A stretch of DNA of 5,099 bases from Anaerolineaceae bacterium (GTDB lineage Bacteria > Chloroflexota > Anaerolineae > Anaerolineales > Anaerolineaceae), in the NCBI GenBank assembly GCA_003532515.1, contig DOEX01000212.1:1-5099 (forward strand). The letters run 5' to 3'. This document shows, one piece after another, positions 1-5,099 of this stretch (its first letter is position 1; every line of letters begins with the position of its first letter). The position numbers and the translations under genes are program-made. The notes under the pieces were generated by a model, which saw nothing but the letters and a program-made list of their open reading frames with translations, had not been told where the DNA came from and searched no databases.

Positions 1-915
1 AACAGCCTGAACAAACTGGTAAGCAACACCTGGGAAGAACTGGGTAAGGCTGGCTATGACTGGTGGAAGGATGTGACCGCCCAGGAGCATTTTAACAGCC
101 TGCATGACATCACTGGCACCCTCATCGGCACCGTAGGCGATCTGCCTGCGATCGCTGAAGGCGGAAATTACCCGGAACTGAAGGTGGGTGATTCACCTGA
201 GACCGCCAGTTTTACCAAATATGGCGGCTATATCCCGTTGACCCTGGAACTGATCGACCGCGATGAAACCCGCAAGTTGCGTGCCTATGCCCGTGAACTG
301 GCTTCTGCCGGCATGCGTAAGATCTCACGCCTGGTAGCCGAGATTTTTACCGTCAATGGTGGCGCGGGTCCGAACCTGGCAGATGGTGAAGCGCTATTCA
401 ACGCCGACCCTGCCATCCTGGGTGGAGGGCATGCCAACCTGGGGTCACTTGCCCTAAATGCAGCCAATTGGGACCAGGTCAGCGGAAAAGTTTATTCACA
501 ACCTATGTTGATCAAGAACCTGGCTGGTTTTTATGGCACCGGACCGCAGATGGCAGTCAACCCTAAATTCATGCTCGTTCCACGTGCGCTCCAGAAAGCA
601 GCCCTGGAAATTTGCACAGGCGCCCTGGTGCGTGAGGTGGATTATGTGTACGACAACGTCCTGAAAGGCAGTGCTGTGCCGTTGGTGATCCCGGAGTGGA
701 CCGACGCGAACGATTGGGCGGCAGCCTGTGATCCCCGTGTGGCACCCGCTATTTTTGTGGGCGAACGCTTTGGTCTGGCTCCAGAAATCTTTATTGCGGG
801 CGATGAGCTTTCTCCAGCGGTCTTTTCGAACGATGAGCATCGCTTGAAAGTACGCCATTACCTGGCTGTCTGGGTCAACGATTTCAGACCGCTTTACAAG
901 AATAACGTCGCCTAA
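1..915 (+). CDS. Phage major capsid protein, HK97-fold / Mu gpT-like (5' partial)
   Basis: This is the main shell subunit of an icosahedral phage head. The frame is open from the first base of the window, so the N-terminus lies upstream. The GTG at 73 is not taken as the start, because residues 1-24 (NSLNKLV...DWWKD) read as continuous capsid-like protein. Of the 304 visible residues, several stretches match the gpT-like/HK97 pattern: an E-loop-to-P-domain region with GEALFN and HANLGS (about 129-149), PKFMLVPRALQKAALEI (188-204), NVLKGSAVPLVIPEW (219-233), and the closing KVRHYLAVWVNDFRPLYK (283-300). About 300 residues is a normal size for the mature domain. A scaffold or prohead protease would be expected just upstream, either separate or fused, but cannot be seen. 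The stop TAA at 913-915 is followed by the next gene after 17 bases. The family call is from recalled sequence patterns; the exact subfamily is uncertain. Confidence 0.85.
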   Translation, partial: NSLNKLVSNTWEELGKAGYDWWKDVTAQEHFNSLHDITGTLIGTVGDLPAIAEGGNYPELKVGDSPETASFTKYGGYIPLTLELIDRDETRKLRAYARELASAGMRKISRLVAEIFTVNGGAGPNLADGEALFNADPAILGGGHANLGSLALNAANWDQVSGKVYSQPMLIKNLAGFYGTGPQMAVNPKFMLVPRALQKAALEICTGALVREVDYVYDNVLKGSAVPLVIPEWTDANDWAAACDPRVAPAIFVGERFGLAPEIFIAGDELSPAVFSNDEHRLKVRHYLAVWVNDFRPLYKNNVA

Positions 916-932
916 TCGCGAAAGGAGAGATG

Positions 933-1124
933 ATGTCTAAATTGAAAGTGTTGTTGAGTTCACGGAAGTTCTGGGCAGCTTTGGTCGGTCTGGTCTTCAT
1001 GATCATTAAAGCCTGGAAACCGGATTTTCCACTGGATGGTGATCAGTTAGCTGGGATCATTGCCCTGTTAGTGACTTACATCCTGGGCACTGCCCTGGAG
1101 GACGGCTTACGCGCCGATAAATAA
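933..1124 (+). CDS. Small two-helix membrane protein, putative holin
   Basis: This is a 63-residue protein with two hydrophobic segments, at about residues 13-26 (FWAALVGLVFMIIK) and 38-54 (QLAGIIALLVTYILGTA). They are joined by a short polar turn containing KPDFPLDGD, and the ends are charged (MSKLK at the front, EDGLRADK at the back). Length, two helices and the SRKFWAALVGL opening resemble small phage holins and holin-like proteins that permeabilise the inner membrane for lysis. ATG codons lie at 930 and 933. The Shine-Dalgarno AAGGAGA at 922-928 sits 1 base from the first and 4 from the second, so 933 is preferred. No endolysin gene is next to it, which weakens the holin call. It could instead be a membrane protein of unknown role carried with the capsid genes. 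Confidence 0.6.
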   Translation: MSKLKVLLSSRKFWAALVGLVFMIIKAWKPDFPLDGDQLAGIIALLVTYILGTALEDGLRADK

Positions 1125-1128
1125 GTAA

Positions 1129-1149
1129 GGAGGGGGATCATCTCCCTCC
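1129..1149 (+). promoter_or_regulatory. Hairpin 1 after the holin-like gene
   Basis: The arms GGAGGGGGA (1129-1137) and TCTCCCTCC (1141-1149) can form a 9-bp stem with one G-T pair and a 3-base loop TCA. It begins 4 bases after the stop of the holin-like gene. There is no T-run after it, only GCCCGAAAAATAAG, so it is not a standard intrinsic terminator. It could protect a 3' end, act as a processing site, or weakly attenuate transcription. The GGAGG in its left arm looks like a Shine-Dalgarno, but no start codon with a usable reading frame follows at the right distance. Confidence 0.5.
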
Positions 1150-1163
1150 GCCCGAAAAATAAG

Positions 1164-1192
1164 TGCCCCCTCACCAACTCGGTGAGGGGGCA
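1164..1192 (+). promoter_or_regulatory. Hairpin 2, perfect 12-bp stem before the ribosome binding site
   Basis: TGCCCCCTCACC (1164-1175) and GGTGAGGGGGCA (1181-1192) are exact inverted repeats around a 5-base loop AACTC. The stem is very GC-rich and should be very stable in RNA. It ends at the first base of the AGGAGGT Shine-Dalgarno (1192-1198) of the next gene. No T-run follows, so simple rho-independent termination on this strand is unlikely. Plausible roles are a transcript end or processing point separating capsid and tail messages, or a structure that keeps the ribosome site just outside a stem. Confidence 0.7.
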
Positions 1193-1202
1193 GGAGGTAG
1201 CA

Positions 1203-1391
1203 ATGAAAGAAAATGACGTAAAAAAAGTAGTCACTCGCCTGATGGGAAAGGATGTGCTCAGTTATCGCTTGCGCGAGGATGGCTTTTTGGTGGTGGTCAA
1301 CTGGCAGGGTTGGAAAGTGACCTTTTCGCCAACAGAAGTAGAAAAAGCGCTTCAAAGCCGACACAGAAGACCGGAGGTAAGTAATGATTGA
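1203..1391 (+). CDS. Small hypothetical protein in phage cluster (62 aa)
   Basis: The start is ATG at 1203, 4 bases after a strong AGGAGGT (1192-1198). An upstream in-frame GTG at 1182 lies inside the hairpin arm and is rejected. The 62-residue product has a charged helical opening (MKENDVKKVVTRLMG). A beta-rich middle follows, DVLSYRLREDGFLVVVNWQGWKVTFSPTEVEKAL, which alternates like a small strand-turn-strand fold, and the tail is basic (QSRHRRPEVSND). I do not recognise a family with confidence. Short proteins with a similar VLSYR..DGFLVVV pattern are plausible accessory or DNA-associated proteins, but no catalytic motif is visible. Its end overlaps the next start by 8 bases, which suggests coupled translation with the 141-residue protein. 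Confidence 0.6.
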   Translation: MKENDVKKVVTRLMGKDVLSYRLREDGFLVVVNWQGWKVTFSPTEVEKALQSRHRRPEVSND

Positions 1392-1809
1392 CCTGAGCAG
1401 CCTGGTTTTGCGGTTGGATGCCCAATTCCTGGACCTCCACCAGCTGGCATTGCCTGAGAGCTTGAAAACAGAGGCGTTTCGCGCCAGTCTGGGTGAGTTG
1501 AATAGTATGTTGGGCGCGAATTACATATTGAGCGGGTTGGACGGTGCCAGCCAGACCACCTTGACCGAACAGCATTTACCGGCTTTGATGCGGGGCGCTG
1601 GCGCAACCATCCTGGAGGCGATTGCCTTCCACAATTACACCAGCTACAGCAACCTTCCAACGAACCGACCCGATTTTGAAACCTGGTCACGCTCCTTGCG
1701 GCAAGAACGCGACCAGTTGTTGGACAGCTTGCGTTTGCGCACTTTTAGCCAGTCTACCGGGCTGCCCTGGGGTACCTGGCAACTGGAAGAAACGGAGCCT
1801 GATGACTAA
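1384..1809 (+). CDS. Helical phage protein, possible head-tail connector (141 aa)
   Basis: The start is ATG at 1384 with GGAGGT at 1373-1378, a 5-base gap, inside the end of the preceding gene. The 141 residues look mostly alpha-helical: LVLRLDAQFLDLHQLALPESLKTEAF, then SGLDGASQTTLTEQHLPALMRGAGATILEAIAF (about 50-82), then FETWSRSLRQERDQLLDSLRLRT (about 98-120). A helix bundle with a GLDGA..TTL turn and an alanine/glycine-rich following helix is reminiscent of gp6/gp15-type head-tail adaptor proteins, which form a ring under the portal. Size and position after the capsid gene fit such a role. No diagnostic motif proves it, and a tail accessory or assembly protein remains possible. The stop overlaps the next start by 8 bases (1802-1809). 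Confidence 0.55.
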   Translation: MIDLSSLVLRLDAQFLDLHQLALPESLKTEAFRASLGELNSMLGANYILSGLDGASQTTLTEQHLPALMRGAGATILEAIAFHNYTSYSNLPTNRPDFETWSRSLRQERDQLLDSLRLRTFSQSTGLPWGTWQLEETEPDD

Positions 1810-3121
1810 TTTGGCAATCGGTCGTCTGAATTTACCGGATGAACAAGCCTGGCTGGCTCTGACTGGAAGCACAGTAATGGAGGGATTGGTTGGTTCGGAC
1901 TACCAATTTAGTCCCTGTGACGAAAATACCTCCCGTGAGACGGTGCAATTGCACCTGCGTGGTTCGCAGGCTCAGTTGAGGCAATGGCTGAACCGCCTTG
2001 AGGCTTTCCAGCAGCAGCCTGAGGACTTGTTTTTGCGTCTTTGGAGCGATGACTTGCAGGAGTATGGCTATGCCTGCATACATCAGCTTAACCTCAAAAC
2101 CCTGCCTGGTCACCTGGCATCACACGAGCGAGGTTCACTGGAGCTTGATCTGGATATCCTGCGAGAGACCTTCTTTTTCGGCCAGGAGGTCCCAGTATCA
2201 CTTTCCAACAGCTCTGGTCCACCCCTGGAATCCGGGCTAAAAATCTATAACCATGATGATGCTACGATTGGTCACGATAACTGGTTCAAGGTCGACGCAG
2301 GAAACCTCGATTTGAAATTTCCTGCTTTTTTACGCTTCCAGTTTGAAAACAACTTCAATGGATCTGATCTGGGTGATTTTTGGGTCGGCAGCTTGCCGGT
2401 TAAACTGGGGCAACCACAACCAAAGCTGAATTTGGAGGCTGAAGACGGGAGCGGGGGCACACTTGTAAGCCACAGCCAGGCTTCAGGCGGCAAATATTGC
2501 CGGTACAGCTGGAGTGGTGCAAATTGGCAGACTTTGACCAGCTGGGTCCTGGGACCAATTGAAGTCAGCCAGTTGGTTGGAGGCTCGGTTTTGCCGCTGC
2601 TGAGGTTTTTTAATCCACCACTGAGTGCTAATTTGCAGGTACGAATCCTCGTCTATTTACAGGGAAACCTGGTTTTCGAGGGTCCGGTCACCTACCACAC
2701 TTCCGGGAAAGGTTATGCCAGTCTGGACCCTTTACGCTTGCCGTTAGGTGAGCTTCCGATGCAAAGCTATGCCAGTCATCATCAATTGGTGTTGCAGGCG
2801 AAGCAAACAGACGCGGGTGAACACCTGCTGGAGTTGGATGACCTGTTGCTGCTTCCGCAGCATAGTTTTGTTGGCTACCACGCTTTGAGCGGCTTAAGCT
2901 ATCCATTGAAATTGATCGAAGACGGAATGAGCGCAAACAGCTGGAGTCTGCAGGATGGCATGGAATTTAAAAGCCATTTAAGTTTTGGCTCCGGGCTGGA
3001 GTTGAAGCCTGACTTGCCGCAGTATTTTTGGTGCTTTCAGACTGATACAAACAGCCTGGCACCCATTGACCGGACACTATCGGTAAGAGCCTGGTACCGC
3101 AGACGATGGAGATTACCATGA
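1802..3121 (+). CDS. Distal-tail (Dit)-like protein with carbohydrate-binding-like domain
   Basis: The start ATG at 1802 is chosen over an in-frame ATG at 1622. The upstream extension is a low-sense reading of the previous gene, while MTNLAIGRLNLPDEQAW with GGAG at 1794-1797 is a proper start. The product is 439 residues. Residues about 70-140 (LFLRLWSDDLQEYGYACIHQLNL, then SLELDLDILRETFFFGQEVPVSL) have the strand pattern of Dit-type tail proteins. At about 145-197, LKIYNHDDATIGHDNWFKVD and DFWVG form a further beta region. At about 209-350, NLEAEDGSGGTLVSHSQASGGKYCRYSW through LELDDLLLLP resembles a CBM6/CBM35-like beta-sandwich (EAE opening, SGGKY, late LDD). The C-terminus, NSLAPIDRTLSVRAWYRRRWRLP, resembles the closing strand of tail proteins. 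It probably sits at the tail tip and may contact surface sugars. Family assignment is by pattern, not alignment. Confidence 0.65.
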   Translation: MTNLAIGRLNLPDEQAWLALTGSTVMEGLVGSDYQFSPCDENTSRETVQLHLRGSQAQLRQWLNRLEAFQQQPEDLFLRLWSDDLQEYGYACIHQLNLKTLPGHLASHERGSLELDLDILRETFFFGQEVPVSLSNSSGPPLESGLKIYNHDDATIGHDNWFKVDAGNLDLKFPAFLRFQFENNFNGSDLGDFWVGSLPVKLGQPQPKLNLEAEDGSGGTLVSHSQASGGKYCRYSWSGANWQTLTSWVLGPIEVSQLVGGSVLPLLRFFNPPLSANLQVRILVYLQGNLVFEGPVTYHTSGKGYASLDPLRLPLGELPMQSYASHHQLVLQAKQTDAGEHLLELDDLLLLPQHSFVGYHALSGLSYPLKLIEDGMSANSWSLQDGMEFKSHLSFGSGLELKPDLPQYFWCFQTDTNSLAPIDRTLSVRAWYRRRWRLP

Positions 3122-4602
3122 GCTGGAGCGTGGAAGTTTTGGACCGAAATAGTGGGCGCTTTTTAAACTCACCGGAAAGCTGCACACCGCTCAGCTTAAG
3201 CTGGGATGATATCTCGGGTCCGGATAAAGCGTTGATCCGCTGCCCATGTGATCACTTAAGCATCGAGGATTGGCGGGCACGGCTTGGGCAGGATGTACGC
3301 GTATATGACTCGCTTGGCAGATTAGCCTGGTGGGGATACCTGGAGCAGGTGAGACAGGTGCATGGAGAACTGCAGAGAACGGTTGGAATGACTGATGTTG
3401 CAAACCGTATTGCAGTGCGATTCAGGGATTTGGGTGGGGCAGAACCGGGTGAGATCAGCCAGACAGCCTGGGTCGATAACCTGGAAAGCCAGTCTGTGTA
3501 TGGGATCAAAGAATCCATTTACCAGGTTGGCTTTACCTTACGTACCAATGCCGAATTGACAGCCGCTGTGCGCCTGAAAAAACAGGCCTGGCCTGAAGTG
3601 AAATTAGGTTCCAACGCGCCCAGTTTAATAGACACACTGGGTGCCTGCTTTTTGGAGTGCCGGGGATGGATGCAGACCCTTGGCTGGCGGGTTTGGCCAG
3701 GATTGAGCGCTGTTACAGCGCACTCCCCTTCTCAGCAGGGAATTCAACCTGTGGGTGATGCATCAGCGAGTCGAAGGGTTGCGCAGTCTTTCCTGGTAAA
3801 AGATTCTCTGCAATTCAATCGGCTGGCAATTCGGGCACGAAAGCAGGGCAATCCTACGGATTCATTGCAGTTTAGTCTGCAGACCAGTTTGAATGGAAAA
3901 CCATCTGGGGTTGAACTGGTTGCCCAGTTATTGAGTGCGAGCGAGTTGAGCGGCGAGAGCTATGGCTGGGTGGAAGTCAAATTATCTGCGCCTGTCAATC
4001 TGGAGGTCGGAACACCTTATTGGCTGATCCTCGAGCGCAGTGGTGGGGTTGATCCCGGAAATTATTACCTGCTTGGTCTGGATGAAAACCAAGGCTATAA
4101 GGATGGCACTCTGCTCATTTATGATCAATCTAATGCAACCTGGAACAGTCGTCTTCCGGGGGCAGACCTGTTGTTCCGCCTGACTGGCGTGCTTGAGCAG
4201 GTGGAACAAATGCGGCAAGTGGTTGACTATGGCGGTCAATTTTTGAACCTATTTACAGCTGACTTCGGGGAGAGCCAACTGCTTCCACCGCTGAGTGACG
4301 AGGGGCAGGATTGCTTGACAGTCTTTCGCACACTGATAAAACAGGGAAATGCTGATCTTGAGCCGTTGTGTGCCGGGATTGACCCTAATCGAAACCTCAA
4401 TATTTGGAAAAAGCCTGTAGCAATCAACGTCAAACTGCGGTTGAGCCCGGGAGGTAACCTGGAAACGCGCTTTGGAACACCCTTGGACGCACCCTGGCAA
4501 GCGGTTGGACAATGGCTTCAGCCTGGGAGCGCCCGTCCGCTCTACCTATCCAATCTCTCGCTGGAACCGATAGGAAATCACATGACTTTTAACAATAAGT
4601 AA
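3118..4602 (+). CDS. Tail-hub-like protein with inserted jelly-roll-type domain
   Basis: The start ATG at 3118 forms an ATGA overlap with the preceding stop, and GGAG at 3108-3111 gives a 6-base gap. The ATG at 3106 has no such spacing. The product is 494 residues. Residues 1-165 follow the opening of siphophage tail-hub / Gp37-like proteins: WSVEVLDRNSGRFL, LSLSWDDISGPDKALIRCP, then DVANRIAVRFRDLGG (93-107), WVDNLESQSVYGIKES (118-133), and an alanine/leucine helix. Residues about 220-357 look like a separate beta domain (VAQSFLV, LAIRARKQGNPTDSLQFSLQT, KPSGVELVAQLLSASEL, GTPYWLILERSG), a pattern known from carbohydrate-binding or anchor-type jelly-rolls. Residues 360-494 return to hub-like sequence (VVDYGGQFL, VFRTLIKQGNADLEPL, AVGQWLQPGSARPLYLSNL). 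It would cap the tail tube with the Dit-like protein. No peptidase or lysozyme motif is seen. It is the last phage gene in the window. Confidence 0.65.
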   Translation: MSWSVEVLDRNSGRFLNSPESCTPLSLSWDDISGPDKALIRCPCDHLSIEDWRARLGQDVRVYDSLGRLAWWGYLEQVRQVHGELQRTVGMTDVANRIAVRFRDLGGAEPGEISQTAWVDNLESQSVYGIKESIYQVGFTLRTNAELTAAVRLKKQAWPEVKLGSNAPSLIDTLGACFLECRGWMQTLGWRVWPGLSAVTAHSPSQQGIQPVGDASASRRVAQSFLVKDSLQFNRLAIRARKQGNPTDSLQFSLQTSLNGKPSGVELVAQLLSASELSGESYGWVEVKLSAPVNLEVGTPYWLILERSGGVDPGNYYLLGLDENQGYKDGTLLIYDQSNATWNSRLPGADLLFRLTGVLEQVEQMRQVVDYGGQFLNLFTADFGESQLLPPLSDEGQDCLTVFRTLIKQGNADLEPLCAGIDPNRNLNIWKKPVAINVKLRLSPGGNLETRFGTPLDAPWQAVGQWLQPGSARPLYLSNLSLEPIGNHMTFNNK

Positions 4603-4639
4603 GCTTTACCAAAGAGATTTCAGACGTAATTCTTACAAC

Positions 4640-4669
4640 TTAAACCGATCGCGTTTTTTTGGATATAAT
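4640..4669 (+). promoter_or_regulatory. Putative sigma70-type promoter for the DegV-family gene
   Basis: A perfect -10 hexamer TATAAT lies at 4664-4669. The best -35 candidate is TTAAAC at 4640-4645, a weak match to TTGACA, with an 18-base spacer that includes a run of seven T (4654-4660). Transcription would start near 4676, inside the palindrome ACCGGT (4672-4677), leaving a leader of roughly 110 bases before the ATG at 4790. It is the only good promoter sequence between the phage block and the DegV gene, so the host gene is probably transcribed independently of the phage genes. Confidence 0.6.
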
Positions 4670-4715
4670 TAACCGGTAATTAGAGATCAATAAAATAGAC
4701 AACAGCGGCAAAAAC

Positions 4716-4732
4716 AAGGATCATCCATCCTT
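4716..4732 (+). promoter_or_regulatory. Small hairpin in the DegV gene leader
   Basis: AAGGAT (4716-4721) and ATCCTT (4727-4732) pair around a 5-base loop CATCC. The stem is short and AT-rich. A run of five T (4740-4744) starts 8 bases after the stem, too far for a normal terminator. It may be incidental. No riboswitch class is recognised in the leader 4676-4789. Confidence 0.25.
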
Positions 4733-4789
4733 AAATCCATTTTTGATCACGCTGGTCTCATTCGCAGAAAGTAAGAAACGGAGCATAAA

Positions 4790-5099
4790 ATGAATAAAGT
4801 TGCGCTTGTGAGTGATTCTTCAGCTTACATACCCAATGAGTATGTAGAACAATATGATCTTTCCATTCTACCTTTAACAGTCAATTGGCATGGCGAATCT
4901 TTTTACGACGGTATTGATATCCAGGCTACCGATTTTTACACACAATTAGCCGCTTCCAAAGAAATGGCAACTACCAGCCAGATCACTGTAGGACAATTCG
5001 TGGAGGTTTTTAAAAGACTTCTGGACGAAGGCAAAGATGTGTTTTACATGGGCATTTCCAAAGGACTCTCCGCCACCATGGATTCTGCTGTCCAAGCCA
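4790..5099 (+). CDS. DegV family fatty-acid-binding protein (3' partial)
   Basis: The start is ATG at 4790 with GGAG at 4780-4783, a 6-base gap, and the frame stays open to the window end (103 residues of an expected 280 or so). The N-terminal domain is diagnostic of DegV/FakB: MNKVALVSDSSAYIP (SDS at 8-10), the LPLTV strand and FYDGIDI, then TTSQ at 61-64, followed by VEVFKRLLDEGKDVFYMGISKGLSAT (ISKGLSAT at 89-96). In FakB-type members a threonine of the TTSQ region and a serine in the GLS segment hold the fatty-acid carboxylate. Candidates for both are present here (Thr61/62 and Ser94). Such proteins present fatty acids to FakA kinase for phospholipid synthesis in the cytoplasm. It has its own promoter and is probably host chromosome, unrelated to the phage block. 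Which fatty acid it binds cannot be told. Confidence 0.88.
   Translation, partial: MNKVALVSDSSAYIPNEYVEQYDLSILPLTVNWHGESFYDGIDIQATDFYTQLAASKEMATTSQITVGQFVEVFKRLLDEGKDVFYMGISKGLSATMDSAVQA

Noticed and set aside
496..858. 120-residue reverse-strand open frame inside the capsid gene
   Set aside because: It overlaps a clearly coding capsid region, has no recognisable protein pattern, and looks like an antisense shadow. The same applies to the other reverse-strand frames under the tail genes.
73..915. GTG at 73 as the start of the capsid gene
   Set aside because: The frame is open to base 1, the upstream residues read as capsid sequence, and there is no good ribosome binding site before 73.
1164..1192. 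Hairpin 2 as an intrinsic terminator
   Set aside because: No T-run follows the stem; the next bases are the GGAGGT ribosome binding site.
1622..1801. N-terminal extension of the Dit-like protein from ATG 1622
   Set aside because: It lies wholly within the 141-residue gene in another frame, reads as low-sense Pro/Cys/Ser-rich sequence, and a well-placed start exists at 1802.
4603..4660. Terminator for the phage operon, using CTTT-ACC-AAAG (4604-4614) or the T-run at 4654-4660
   Set aside because: The first stem is only 4 bp with no following T-run. The T-run is preceded only by a 4-bp AAAC/GTTT pairing and the loop-less palindrome CGATCG, and it sits in the spacer of the likely promoter.
1..5099. 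CRISPR array, tRNA, rRNA or insertion sequence
   Set aside because: I saw no regularly spaced repeats, no cloverleaf-like sequence with a CCA end, no conserved rRNA segments, and no transposase-like protein.

Overview
The window holds a block of phage structural genes, followed by a short intergenic region and the start of a chromosomal housekeeping-type gene, all on the + strand. The likely setting is a prophage or a phage-derived remnant in a bacterial chromosome. The tail proteins and the DegV-family protein have the flavour of Chloroflexota (Anaerolineae-like) sequences. That assignment is an impression from protein style only: no rRNA or marker gene is present.

Positions 1-915 encode the C-terminal 304 residues of a major capsid protein (HK97-fold / Mu gpT-like). 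A 63-residue two-helix membrane protein (933-1124) follows, resembling a small phage holin. Next is a 78-base gap with two consecutive hairpins, the second a perfect 12-bp stem just upstream of a strong ribosome binding site. From 1203 to 4602 four genes are packed with overlaps of 8, 8 and 4 bases: a 62-residue unknown, a 141-residue helical protein that could be a head-tail connector, a 439-residue protein with Dit (distal tail) features around a carbohydrate-binding-like beta-sandwich, and a 494-residue protein with tail-hub features around a jelly-roll-like domain. This reads as one translationally coupled unit for a particle and its host-recognition tip.

At 4603 the phage block stops. 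A sigma70-like promoter (-10 TATAAT at 4664-4669) and a leader of about 110 bases precede a DegV-family fatty-acid-binding protein (4790 to the window end), whose DNA looks more AT-rich than the phage genes.

The main point of interest is what is absent. Between the capsid protein and the tail-tip proteins there is no tail tube, tail terminator or tape-measure gene, and no integrase, endolysin or recognisable attachment site lies between the last tail gene and the host gene. The cluster could be a rearranged or reduced prophage, a short-tailed phage, or a domesticated particle. The window alone cannot decide between these.
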